A DNA stretch of 13,773 nt. It comes from an uncultured Lachnospiraceae bacterium. Its GTDB lineage: Bacteria; Bacillota; Clostridia; Lachnospirales; Lachnospiraceae. This document shows positions 1 to 6,597 of the stretch, piece after piece. Numbering within the stretch: position 1 is the first letter of the stretch; every line of letters starts with the position of its first letter. The stretch covers positions 1 through 13,773 of the forward strand of contig CAJOPP010000195.1 in assembly GCA_905236365.1 (NCBI GenBank), read 5' to 3'. The notes beneath the pieces are model-generated. The model ran no database searches and was not told where the DNA came from. It saw nothing but the letters and a program-made list of their open reading frames with translations. Both the position numbers and the translations under genes were made by a program.

Positions 1-206
1 AATTGACAAAAGACAAGATCATTAACCTGGGTTCCATCCTGACGGGTGCACAGCCGGGACGTACCTCCGATGACGAAGTGATCATTTACTCGGTAGGCGG
101 CATGCCGGTAGAGGATGTGGCATGGGGAAAGAAGTGCTACGAGAAAGCTTTGGAACTGGGAATCGGTACCAAGTTGAATTTGTGGGAGCAGCCATATTTG
201 TTCTAA
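1..206 (+). CDS. Ornithine cyclodeaminase / mu-crystallin family protein, C-terminal fragment
   Basis: This is the last 67 or so codons of a gene that begins before the window; codons run in the frame of position 3 and end at a stop at 204-206. The segment SDDEVIIYSVGGMPVEDVAW followed by a 'YEKALELGIGTKL' type helix is the usual C-terminal signature of the ornithine cyclodeaminase/mu-crystallin family. These are NAD(P)-binding enzymes that act on amino acids or cyclic imines. Some clostridial members carry the database name 'tyramine oxidase subunit B', which this tail resembles from memory; the substrate cannot be inferred from so short a piece. The fragment is about 50% GC by hand count over 1-180, clearly higher than the genes that follow. 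No terminator is seen before the next promoter, which begins nine bases after the stop. Confidence 0.75.
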   Translation, partial: LTKDKIINLGSILTGAQPGRTSDDEVIIYSVGGMPVEDVAWGKKCYEKALELGIGTKLNLWEQPYLF

Positions 207-214
207 AAATCACT

Positions 215-243
215 TTGACATATTTTTGCATGTGTAGTATATT
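215..243 (+). promoter_or_regulatory. Near-consensus sigma-A type promoter
   Basis: TTGACA at 215-220 is separated by exactly 17 bases from TATATT at 238-243. This is a full match to the -35 hexamer and 5 of 6 for the -10. Transcription would start near 249-251. The promoter sits immediately after the stop codon of the OCD-family gene, so it probably starts the amidase/transporter transcript and marks the beginning of a new transcription unit. No experimental support; the assignment rests on the hexamers and spacing. Confidence 0.7.
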
Positions 244-246
244 CCC

Positions 247-327
247 GTCTTTGACACTTGAAGAAAAGAATAGAGGCACTAACCTATTGATTTTATTAGG
301 TTTTTGCCTCTCAGAACTGTCAAAAAC
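247..327 (+). ncRNA. Candidate structured 5' leader RNA (unknown class)
   Basis: An inner hairpin pairs AGAGGCA (272-278) with TGCCTCT (305-311) and, beyond a 2x2 internal loop, AACCTA (281-286) with TAGGTT (297-302), leaving a 10-base loop. Around it, TTTGACA (250-256) can pair with TGTCAAA (318-324), with two more possible pairs outside (247-327, 248-326). The outer stem would begin at the predicted transcription start. The inner hairpin is followed by CAGAAC rather than a U-tract, so it is a poor forward terminator. I do not recognise a known riboswitch class. It could be an aptamer, a 5'-stabilising structure, or a chance fold. Confidence 0.35.
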
Positions 328-400
328 TCGATTTATTTAGGAACAATATATCATAAAACAAAAAGTTAAAGATTTTACACCAAAATAGAAAAATATTCAG

Positions 401-430
401 TTTACATATAAGGTCGAAACGTGATATAAA
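401..430 (+). promoter_or_regulatory. Possible second promoter for amiE
   Basis: TTTACA (401-406) and TATAAA (425-430) are 18 bases apart, each one base off the consensus hexamer. The transcript would start near 437 and enter the hairpin/terminator at 468 almost at once. AT-rich surroundings make chance matches common, so this is tentative. Confidence 0.35.
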
Positions 431-467
431 TACTAATGCAAATTACATGACAACTTAATTTTAAAGA

Positions 468-487
468 AAGATGCAAAGGCGCAATTT
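468..487 (+). promoter_or_regulatory. ANTAR-type hexaloop hairpin (antiterminator arm), copy 1
   Basis: AAGATGC (468-474) and GCAATTT (481-487) can pair (three pairs, one A-A mismatch, three more pairs) and present the six-base loop AAAGGC (475-480). ANTAR antiterminators such as AmiR, NasR and EutV are known to bind hairpins whose hexaloop has A at position 1 and G at position 4; this loop fits. The hairpin uses the same bases as the 5' arm of the terminator at 475-513, so the two folds exclude each other, as in ANTAR leaders. A clear first (P1) hairpin upstream was not found, and no ANTAR protein is encoded in this window. Confidence 0.45.
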
Positions 488-513
488 GTTAAAATACGGA
501 TTGTGCCTTTTTT
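475..513 (+). terminator. Intrinsic terminator / attenuator in the amiE leader
   Basis: AAAGGCGCAAT (475-485) pairs with ATTGTGCCTTT (500-510) with one G-U pair. The stem can be extended through 486-489 with 496-499 to leave a six-base loop. A run of six T (508-513) follows the paired C residues. It lies about 40 bases before the amiE start and downstream of both possible promoters, so it would cut transcription short unless antitermination occurs. Confidence 0.65.
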
Positions 514-554
514 GTTGTCAAAAGTAGTAATACAAATATATGGAGGTAAAGATT

Positions 555-1580
555 ATGACACATGGAGATATTTCATCAAGCGCAGATAATGTAGGAGTTG
601 CAGTTGTTAACTGGAAGATGCCAAGAATGCATACAAAAGAGGAGATTCTTGAAAACTGTAATAAAATCAGTGATTACATAAAAGGTTTAAAAACAGGTGT
701 ACCGGGTCTGGATCTGGTTATTTTCCCGGAGTATAGTACACATGGCATTATGTATGATTTTGACGAGATGATGGAGCTTGCAACGACAGACGATGGAGAG
801 GAAGTACAAATTTTCAAAAAAGCATGTATTGAAAATAAAGTATGGGGTGTCTTTTCATTGACTGGCGAGAGACACGAAGAACATCCGAATAAAGTTCCGT
901 ATAATACATTGATCCTAATTAACGATAAAGGCGAGATCGTACAAAAGTATCGGAAGATGATTCCATGGACACCGATTGAAGGATGGTATCCGGGAGACAG
1001 GACTTATGTAACAGAAGGACCGAAGGGATTAAAGATCAGTTTAATTATCTGTGATGATGGAAATTATCCGGAAATCTGGAGAGACTGTGCAATGAGAGGA
1101 GCTGAGCTGGTTGTAAGATGTCAGGGATATATGTATCCGGCAAATCAGCAGGAAATTAATGTTGTACCTGTTATGGCATGGTGTAATAACGTATATGCAG
1201 CAGTAGCGAATGCAGCAGGATATGATGGAGTATATTCTTACTTTGGTCATTCATCAATATGTGGATTTGATGGACGAGTACTGGGTATCACAGGAACAGA
1301 AGAATATAGTTATCAGTACGCACAGCTTTCTGTAAGTGCAATTCGTGATGCAAGAGCGAATTGGCAGTCCCAGAATCATTTGTATAAATTGTTACATAGA
1401 GGATATACAGGAACCATTAATTCAAATGAAGAACGTTATGGAGAACCGGAATGTCAGTTTGAGTTCTATCGCAATTGGGTAAATGATCCGGAAGGAACCC
1501 AGAAGAAGGTGGAAGAAATAACAAGAAAATTACCTGGAGTAAAGTATGCACCAATAGATGGAATTCCTTTTGAAGAATAA
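555..1580 (+). CDS. amiE: Aliphatic amidase AmiE (acylamide amidohydrolase)
   Basis: The product hydrolyses short aliphatic amides to the carboxylic acid and ammonia in the cytoplasm (EC 3.5.1.4 family). Its 341 residues match the usual length of about 340-348. The nitrilase-superfamily catalytic residues fall at the textbook numbers: Glu59 (FPEY), Lys134 (KYRK), Glu142 (PIE) and Cys166 (IICDDGNYPEIWRD). The N-terminus MTHGDISSS is the typical amidase start. An upstream in-frame ATG at 540 overlaps the ribosome-binding site GGAGG (542-546) and is rejected in favour of 555. From memory the protein is very like Helicobacter pylori AmiE along its length, which suggests an amidase rather than a formamidase. 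It heads the block of ammonia-releasing genes and lies behind an attenuated leader. Confidence 0.95.
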   Translation: MTHGDISSSADNVGVAVVNWKMPRMHTKEEILENCNKISDYIKGLKTGVPGLDLVIFPEYSTHGIMYDFDEMMELATTDDGEEVQIFKKACIENKVWGVFSLTGERHEEHPNKVPYNTLILINDKGEIVQKYRKMIPWTPIEGWYPGDRTYVTEGPKGLKISLIICDDGNYPEIWRDCAMRGAELVVRCQGYMYPANQQEINVVPVMAWCNNVYAAVANAAGYDGVYSYFGHSSICGFDGRVLGITGTEEYSYQYAQLSVSAIRDARANWQSQNHLYKLLHRGYTGTINSNEERYGEPECQFEFYRNWVNDPEGTQKKVEEITRKLPGVKYAPIDGIPFEE

Positions 1581-1583
1581 TGG

Positions 1584-1620
1584 TTAGGAACTGTTCAAAA
1601 ATAACTTTGTATTTTACTTG
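1584..1620 (+). repeat. Short dispersed element (TTAGGAACTGTTC type)
   Basis: TTAGGAACTGTTCAAAAATA begins here, just after amiE, and continues as ACTTTGTATTTTACTTG. The same core occurs inverted at 8083-8095 and in a shortened direct form at 3196-3216. The element may be a degenerate half of a palindromic mobile repeat; see the fuller copy at 8051-8095. Confidence 0.45.
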
Positions 1621-1657
1621 TCTTTTTTGATAGAAAGAGTCTTACAGGAGGAATCAT

Positions 1658-2257
1658 ATGGGAAATGTTATTACTGTAACGCGTGAGTTTGGTAGTATGG
1701 GGCGCCTGATTGCAAGGCAGGTAGCTGAAAGATTGAACTTCAAGTACTATGATAGAGATATTATTGAACTAACAGCGAAAGAATTTCGCTACAATGTAGA
1801 AGAACTTGCTGCTTTTGATGGTCAAAGGATTTCTGCTTTCGCTAAAATGATGTATCCTCTGGGACTTGGAAACGCAGCTATGCAGAATCAGGTTTTTGAA
1901 ATGGAAAGAAGTGTCATTATTGATTTGGCAAATAGTGAGGACTGTGTCATTGTAGGTAGATGTTCTGATTATATTTTGAGAGAGATCAACCATAAAAGTA
2001 TGTTGAATGTGTTCATTTATGCACCATATGAAAAGCGTATTCAGGCGTGTGGCGAGGAATTGCATCTTAAAGAATATGACGCTAAAAAGTATCTAGAGGG
2101 AGTCGATAGGGCCAGACATAATCTCTACAAGAATCAGGCTGGTGTTAATTTTCATTCAACAAAATACCGTCACCTCATGTTGGATAGTTCTATTATGTCC
2201 CACGAGGAATGTGCAAAGTATATTGCGGAACTTGCCAGAGCAAAATTTCATATTTAA
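1658..2257 (+). CDS. Cytidylate-kinase-like family protein
   Basis: This 199-residue P-loop protein belongs to the cytidylate-kinase-like family common in Clostridia. The N-terminus TREFGSMGRLIARQVAERL, then YYDRDII, corresponds to the family's nucleotide-binding loop, which lacks the usual Walker lysine. Here the normal GSGG is GSMG. Further family marks are IVGRCSDYILRE near residue 106 and the DRARHNLY ... YRHLMLDSS segment in the C-terminal third. It starts after AGGAGG (1646-1651, six bases from ATG) and ends 12 bases before the next gene, so it is co-transcribed with amiE and the second hydrolase. The true substrate of this family is not established; a role in amide or urea metabolism is only suggested by position. 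Confidence 0.8.
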   Translation: MGNVITVTREFGSMGRLIARQVAERLNFKYYDRDIIELTAKEFRYNVEELAAFDGQRISAFAKMMYPLGLGNAAMQNQVFEMERSVIIDLANSEDCVIVGRCSDYILREINHKSMLNVFIYAPYEKRIQACGEELHLKEYDAKKYLEGVDRARHNLYKNQAGVNFHSTKYRHLMLDSSIMSHEECAKYIAELARAKFHI

Positions 2258-2269
2258 GGAGGGACCTTT

Positions 2270-3178
2270 ATGAGTAAAGATATATGTACAGTTTCTGTCG
2301 TAACGTTTCATCCGGTTTGGGGAGACAAAGAAGCAAATTTGAAAAGAATTTTGGAATATACGGAAGCAGCAGCGAAACGTGGTAGTGATTTTGTTATATT
2401 TCCGGAAATGGCATTAACTTCGTATGATGATGAAGCAGATAAACCATTCAAAGAAAAAATGCAATATAAACTGGCAGAAACAGTTCCGGGACCAAGTAGT
2501 GAAAAGGTTGCAGAACTGGCTAAAAAATGGAATATCAATGTGATTTTTGGCTTACCTGCAAGGGATGATGATAATCCGGATATCATCTATAATGCATTGG
2601 CAATTATATCTCCGGATGGTGTGGCGGGTTGCTATCATAAAATGCATTTGCCGGCACCGGAACCGAACTGGGCAACTCGTGGTGATAAACCAGTAATTTT
2701 TGAAACTGACTGGGGACCGATTGGTATAGGAATCTGTTATGATAATTATGCTTTTCCGGAACTGATGCGATATTATGCATCAAGGGGATGTCGGCTTATG
2801 GTAAATAGTACGGCACTTGCACATTGTCATGGACCATTTTTTGGTTCTCCTACCCTGGAAGCAGCGGTTGTTCAAAATGGCATTTATATTGCATCAGCGA
2901 ACATTGGTGGTTTGGATGTTACAAATTATTTTTGGGGAGGGAGTTCCATTATTGGACCGGGTCAAAAGCATGCATGGTCATATTATTATTATGCAGGACG
3001 AAGATTTACCGATGAAGATGCTCCGGAGTGTGAAATGTTTACGGCTACCATTGATTTGTCACTGGCTACTCGTTTTCCATTTAAATATAATCCGTCCGTT
3101 GAGGGTACAGACTGGCGTCCGGATAAATACATCGAAATGTTTACGGAAACATTAGCAGATGAAAACTATGGAAAATAG
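2270..3178 (+). CDS. Carbon-nitrogen hydrolase (nitrilase superfamily), substrate unknown
   Basis: The 302-residue product carries the nitrilase-superfamily triad: Glu46 (FPEMALTSYD), Lys124 (HKMHLPAPE, with the extra Glu131) and Cys156 (GICYDNYAFPE). It has about the usual length for single-domain amidases of this superfamily. It is clearly different from AmiE: there is no MxHGDISSS start, and the segment after the cysteine includes GPFFGSPTLEAAVVQNG. It probably cleaves an amide or carbamoyl compound and releases ammonia. AAGGAGGG (2256-2263) overlaps the previous stop and serves the ATG at 2270, so translation is closely linked to the kinase-like gene. It is followed by the second leader hairpin. 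Candidate substrates by analogy include omega-amides and N-carbamoyl compounds; none can be chosen from sequence. Confidence 0.88.
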   Translation: MSKDICTVSVVTFHPVWGDKEANLKRILEYTEAAAKRGSDFVIFPEMALTSYDDEADKPFKEKMQYKLAETVPGPSSEKVAELAKKWNINVIFGLPARDDDNPDIIYNALAIISPDGVAGCYHKMHLPAPEPNWATRGDKPVIFETDWGPIGIGICYDNYAFPELMRYYASRGCRLMVNSTALAHCHGPFFGSPTLEAAVVQNGIYIASANIGGLDVTNYFWGGSSIIGPGQKHAWSYYYYAGRRFTDEDAPECEMFTATIDLSLATRFPFKYNPSVEGTDWRPDKYIEMFTETLADENYGK

Positions 3179-3191
3179 TAATGATATTGAC

Positions 3192-3216
3192 TTATTTAGG
3201 AACATAACTTTATTTT
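3192..3216 (+). repeat. Short dispersed element, shortened direct copy
   Basis: TTATTTAGGAACA (3192-3204) is identical to 333-345, and the bases from 3196 on (TTAGGAAC then ATAACTTTATTTT) match 1584-1617 if two short gaps are allowed. Here the element runs directly into the leader hairpin copy 2, whereas at amiE the 13-base motif and the hairpin are more than 100 bases apart. Confidence 0.4.
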
Positions 3217-3220
3217 GTGG

Positions 3221-3240
3221 AAGATGCAAAGGCGCAATTT
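3221..3240 (+). promoter_or_regulatory. ANTAR-type hexaloop hairpin (antiterminator arm), copy 2
   Basis: The sequence AAGATGCAAAGGCGCAATTT is identical to 468-487, with the hexaloop AAAGGC at 3228-3233. As in copy 1, it competes with the terminator that follows for the same bases. Its presence before urtA suggests the amidase and transporter genes answer to the same signal. Confidence 0.45.
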
Positions 3241-3264
3241 GTAAAAATACAGATTGCGCCTTTT
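3228..3264 (+). terminator. Intrinsic terminator / attenuator before urtA
   Basis: AAAGGCGCAATTTGT (3228-3242) pairs with ACAGATTGCGCCTTT (3249-3263) apart from one T-G pair, leaving the six-base loop 3243-3248; four T (3261-3264) follow. Compared with copy 1, the changes inside the stem convert G-U or T-G pairs to G-C and T-A pairs (positions 504 to 3257, and 498 to 3251), so pairing is conserved. The T run is shorter than in copy 1, so read-through may be higher. It sits 26 bases before the urtA start. Confidence 0.6.
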
Positions 3265-3290
3265 GTTGTTAAAAAGGAGGAGCTAAGCGT

Positions 3291-4577
3291 ATGAAGAAAG
3301 TATTTTTAAAACGAATAATGGCAGTGTTAATGTCGATTACAATGATTGGAAGTCTGGTGGCATGTGGAAATAGTGAAAGTAGTTCATCTGCTGAGAAAGG
3401 GGGAACGGCCGGTTCCTCTGAAGATACCATTAAGATCGGTATTTTATTTTCAGAGAGTGGTTCCACTGCACTGGTAGAAAAAACAATGACGAATGCATGT
3501 ATTATGGCATTTGATGAGATTAATGAAGCTGGTGGAATTAATGGAAAGAAGATTGAATATATCCATGAGGATTATGCTTCGGATCCGGCAACTGCAACAG
3601 AAAAAATAAAGAAATTAATACAGCAGGATGAGGTTGTTGCAACTGTGGGATGTTATACATCAGCAAGCCGTCAGGCGACACTTACTACATTAAAAGATGA
3701 AAATTCGTTGTTAGTGTATCCTACCTATACGGAAGGGGAAGAAGTTCATCCAAACGTTATCTATGTAGGATGTATGCCAAATCAGCAGGCAACGGAATTT
3801 ATTCCTTACTTACTGGAGAATGTAGGGAAAAAAGTATTTCTTGTGGGTTCTGACTATGTATTTCCTAAGACGTGTAACAAGCAGGCAAGGGCATTGGTTG
3901 AAATGTATGGTGGTGAAGTAGTTGGTGAAGAATACATTCCGCTTGGAGGAACAGATTTTTCGACTATATGTAATAAGATTAAAGATTCAGGTGCAGAGCT
4001 TGTATATTCTGCAGTAATAGGTGATTCGAATACAGCATTCTTTAAAAATTACACACAGTATGGACTAGAAGCTGATAAAGTTCCTATTTGTTCTATTGGA
4101 ATTGATGAGAGTAATTTACAGGCGATCGGAGCTGATTACGCAGAAGGACATTATGCCTCTATGCCGTATTTTGCTTCACTTGATACAGAAAAATCAAATT
4201 CATTCAGAGATAAATATAACGAGTTGTTTGATGATGGTACGGTAGTAACTGTACTGACAGAATCTGCTTACGAGAGTTGCTATTTGTTAGCAGAGGCACT
4301 GAAAAAAGTAGAAGATCCGAAAGATACAGATGCTTTGATTGACGCATTTGCCGGAGTAGAATTTGATGCTCCGCAGGGTAAGATTAAAGTAGATCAGGAA
4401 AATCATTGTACCTGGTTGTATTCCAGATTTGCTCAGATTCATGATGGTAAATTTGATATCATATATTCTTCTGAGGAAGCATTGAGACCAGAGCCATGGC
4501 CAGCTGTGTTATATCCTGAATATGAAGGATCGGATTTTATGCCGGCATGGGATGATCCAAGTTGTTATCCACAGTAA
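3291..4577 (+). CDS. urtA: Urea/short-amide ABC transporter substrate-binding lipoprotein UrtA
   Basis: This 428-residue extracytoplasmic lipoprotein captures the substrate for the permease encoded downstream. Residues 1-24 form a signal peptide ending in SLVAC with the lipidated Cys25; a Ser/Gly-rich linker follows. From about residue 46 it is a Leu/Ile/Val-type periplasmic-binding fold of the UrtA/FmdD/AmiC group. Matching motifs are GCYTSAS (120-126; many UrtA proteins have GCWTS), YPTYTEGEE (143-151), PNQQA (163-167) and GSDYVFPKT (186-194). AGGAGG (3275-3280) is ten bases before the ATG. Gene order with urtBCDE and the nearby urease favours urea, but the amidase genes upstream and the Trp-to-Tyr change leave short amides possible. 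Confidence 0.9.
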   Translation: MKKVFLKRIMAVLMSITMIGSLVACGNSESSSSAEKGGTAGSSEDTIKIGILFSESGSTALVEKTMTNACIMAFDEINEAGGINGKKIEYIHEDYASDPATATEKIKKLIQQDEVVATVGCYTSASRQATLTTLKDENSLLVYPTYTEGEEVHPNVIYVGCMPNQQATEFIPYLLENVGKKVFLVGSDYVFPKTCNKQARALVEMYGGEVVGEEYIPLGGTDFSTICNKIKDSGAELVYSAVIGDSNTAFFKNYTQYGLEADKVPICSIGIDESNLQAIGADYAEGHYASMPYFASLDTEKSNSFRDKYNELFDDGTVVTVLTESAYESCYLLAEALKKVEDPKDTDALIDAFAGVEFDAPQGKIKVDQENHCTWLYSRFAQIHDGKFDIIYSSEEALRPEPWPAVLYPEYEGSDFMPAWDDPSCYPQ

Positions 4578-4586
4578 AAGTGTTTT

Positions 4587-4628
4587 GAATCCGGCTGCTT
4601 ACCCCAAAGGAGGGAGCAGCTGGATTTT
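4587..4628 (+). terminator. Attenuator hairpin between urtA and urtB
   Basis: ATCCGGCTGCT (4589-4599) pairs with AGCAGCTGGAT (4615-4625) through 11 pairs including one G-U. The stem can be extended outward by A4588-T4626, and T4625-4628 forms a short U-tract. The loop can fold again as CCC (4603-4605), AAAGGA (4606-4611), GGG (4612-4614). A partial terminator right after a solute-binding protein gene is a common way to make more binding protein than permease. The AAAGGA hexaloop has A1 and G4 like the leader hairpins, but AAAGGAGG is also an ordinary ribosome-binding sequence. Confidence 0.6.
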
Positions 4629-4662
4629 GCTCTGTTGCACAGGAGAGAAGGGAAGTGGAAGA

Positions 4663-5520
4663 ATGTTAAGTTTTATTTCACAAATTATAAACGGACTTAA
4701 CCAATCGGCGGTTTTGTTGATTGCTACATTGGGTCTATTGATTATTTTTGGCTTGATGAACGTAATCAATATGGCACATGGAGAAATGATCATGGTAGGT
4801 GGTTTTTGTGCTTATATTGTGACATCAGTATGGAAACTGCCATTTATATTTGCAATTGTGATCTCTTTTTTGGTAACAGCATTGTTTGGAGCTTTGACGG
4901 AGATTTTTATTATTAAAAAGCTTTATTCAAAACCAACAGAAACGATACTTGCTACTTATGCTTTGTCCATTGTACTAACTGAAATTGCAAGAATGATTTG
5001 GCCTTTATCGCAAAACGTAAATATGCCTATTCCGGGAGTCCTTTTTATAAAGGAAGTTGCTATTCCGTACTATAACATTTTTGTAGTTGCTATGGCAATC
5101 GGTCTTTTGATTTTTACGATCGTACTTTTCAAATATACTAAATTTGGTAAAGAAATAGGAGCTATTACGCAAAATCGTCAAATGACAGAGTGCCTGGGGA
5201 TTAAGACATCAACAATTGATACATTGACATTTGCTTATGGTGCAGGACTGGCAGGACTGGCAGGCTGTATTCTGGCACCTACCATTGGTGTTTCCTATAA
5301 TATGGGAAGTGTTTATTTAACAGACTGTTTCCTGACCGTTGTAGTAGGTGGAGTACAGTCAATGGGTGGTGTAGCAGTATCCTCGATGATCATGGGAGAG
5401 GGAAGAACGATACTTGCAGGTATTTTTGACGAGACATGGGCAAAGATTATCGTGTTTCTGGCAGTGATTGTTCTCTTGAGATTTAAGCCGGAAGGGCTGT
5501 TTAAAAAAGAAAGGAGGTAA
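4663..5520 (+). CDS. urtB: Urea ABC transporter permease UrtB
   Basis: This is a polytopic inner-membrane permease of the LivH family, 285 residues from ATG 4663, the usual length. The segment GLLIIFGLMNVINMAHGEMI near residues 24-43 is the typical first part of UrtB/LivH. A cytoplasmic coupling stretch (GKEIGAITQNRQMTECLGI) lies about two thirds of the way along, and the conserved VVVGGVQSMGG follows. The frame is open upstream to 4522, inside urtA, but the extension is not membrane-like and would cross the attenuator. ATG 4663 has only a weak GGAAG (4651-4655) ahead of it; a TTG at 4627 behind AAAGGAGG (4606-4613) is a less likely alternative. It ends in KPEGLFKKERR, as in related permeases, and overlaps the urtC ribosome-binding site. 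Confidence 0.92.
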   Translation: MLSFISQIINGLNQSAVLLIATLGLLIIFGLMNVINMAHGEMIMVGGFCAYIVTSVWKLPFIFAIVISFLVTALFGALTEIFIIKKLYSKPTETILATYALSIVLTEIARMIWPLSQNVNMPIPGVLFIKEVAIPYYNIFVVAMAIGLLIFTIVLFKYTKFGKEIGAITQNRQMTECLGIKTSTIDTLTFAYGAGLAGLAGCILAPTIGVSYNMGSVYLTDCFLTVVVGGVQSMGGVAVSSMIMGEGRTILAGIFDETWAKIIVFLAVIVLLRFKPEGLFKKERR

Positions 5521-5526
5521 TGTAAG

Positions 5527-6597
5527 ATGACAAAACGATTACATAGTATAAAAAAAGCAGGAATTGACCGTTATATTGATGGATTGCTTCTTATATTATT
5601 ACTGATATTTCCGTTTATTGTAAAGGAATTTCGGGTAGAAATGATGTGTAGATATCTTTGCTTTGTAATCTTTGCATTATCACTGGATTTATTATGGGGA
5701 TATGCTGGTTTGCTAAGTCTGGGGCATGCTGTTCTTTTTGGTATGGGTGGATATATGATCGGTTTATGTTATCAGATTCAGAATGGGGTGCCTTCCTTTA
5801 TGTCAAGAGAAGGGATAACCGAGATACCATGGTTCTATTTACCGTTGAAGAACCCTATTGCAGCAGCGATTATTGGAATCGCATTGCCAGCCGTATTTGC
5901 ATGGCTTTTGGGAAAATTTATATTTTCCAGTAAGATCAACGGAGTGTTTTTTACAATCATTACTTTAGCATTAGCACAGATATTTCAAGATTTTATTATC
6001 AATATTCAGAAATATACCAATGGCTTTAATGGATTACAGGGAATAAAACGATTTGCTATCAATGGCGGAGAGCAGTTAGATAAAATATCGTATTATTATT
6101 TGGTACTCTTTATTACAGTGTTTGTATTTTTATTTTGTCTTTGGTTATCAAAAAGCAGAGTTGGAAAAGTGGCAACGTCCATTCGTGAAAATGAAGCCAG
6201 ACTTGGATTCTTTGGATATGATGCAGCTAAATTTAAGATTTTAATATTTGCAATATCCGGGGCACTGGCTGGGCTTGGCGGTGTTCTTTACGCATCGGCT
6301 ACCAGTTCAATTACAACAGAGGATATTGGAATCGTTGCCTCTACCGCAGTTGTTATATGGATTGCGGTTGGCGGTAGAGGTAATTTGACGGGAGCTGTTG
6401 TTGGTACATTGTTGATCAACTGGGCACAGAGCATTTTATCCGAGAAATTTGCATCTTACTGGCAGTTGATTTTGGGAGCAATTCTTCTTATTATTATTTT
6501 CTTTATTCCAAATGGAATTGTAGGACAGACTTTGGAGGCACAGCATAAGCGAAGGATGGCAAAAAAACAAGAAGTGGAAGCGAGGTGTAAAGCATGA
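5527..6597 (+). CDS. urtC: Urea ABC transporter permease UrtC
   Basis: The product is the second, LivM-type membrane subunit, 356 residues, which pairs with UrtB to form the channel. Key segments are WGYAGLLSLGHAVLFGMGGY around residues 57-76, an UrtC-type insert with PSFMSREGITEIPWFYLPL, the SSKINGVFFTIITLALAQIF segment, and GLAGVLY-like GLGGVLYASATSS after the coupling helix. AAGGAGG (5511-5517) is nine bases before the ATG and overlaps the urtB stop. The C-terminus is a basic, cytoplasmic tail (KRRMAKKQEVEARCKA). Its last four bases overlap the urtD start (ATGA), indicating translational coupling. Confidence 0.92.
   Translation: MTKRLHSIKKAGIDRYIDGLLLILLLIFPFIVKEFRVEMMCRYLCFVIFALSLDLLWGYAGLLSLGHAVLFGMGGYMIGLCYQIQNGVPSFMSREGITEIPWFYLPLKNPIAAAIIGIALPAVFAWLLGKFIFSSKINGVFFTIITLALAQIFQDFIINIQKYTNGFNGLQGIKRFAINGGEQLDKISYYYLVLFITVFVFLFCLWLSKSRVGKVATSIRENEARLGFFGYDAAKFKILIFAISGALAGLGGVLYASATSSITTEDIGIVASTAVVIWIAVGGRGNLTGAVVGTLLINWAQSILSEKFASYWQLILGAILLIIIFFIPNGIVGQTLEAQHKRRMAKKQEVEARCKA

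Larger units (their letters stand above)
207..554 (+). other. Long non-coding leader upstream of amiE
   Basis: This 348-base stretch has no convincing gene on either strand. It is AT-rich and holds, in order: a near-consensus promoter (215-243), a segment able to fold into a two-stem RNA (247-327), a 13-base motif TTATTTAGGAACA (333-345) that recurs at 3192-3204, a second possible promoter (401-430), and a hairpin/terminator (468-513) that recurs before urtA. The amiE ribosome-binding site GGAGG lies at 542-546, eight bases before the ATG at 555. From the first promoter the transcript would have a leader of about 300 bases, long enough for RNA-based control. Confidence 0.7.

Noticed and set aside
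272..311. Terminator of the OCD-family gene
   Set aside because: The hairpin is followed by CAGAAC instead of a T run and lies downstream of a strong promoter, so it is more likely part of the new transcript's leader. A T-rich tail exists only if read on the reverse strand, where no gene ends.
122..340. ORF crossing the end of the OCD-family gene into the leader
   Set aside because: It overlaps a recognised coding end in another frame, then runs through the promoter and hairpin region. No ribosome-binding site or family likeness.
540..554. Earlier in-frame ATG for amiE at 540
   Set aside because: It overlaps the GGAGG ribosome-binding site used by ATG 555, and family members begin at MxHGDISSS.
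3187..3216. Promoter-like TTGACT (3187-3192) and TATTTT (3211-3216), 18 bases apart, before urtA
   Set aside because: The -10 matches only 4 of 6 and the start would fall inside the leader hairpin. The gene spacing fits read-through from the amiE transcript equally well.
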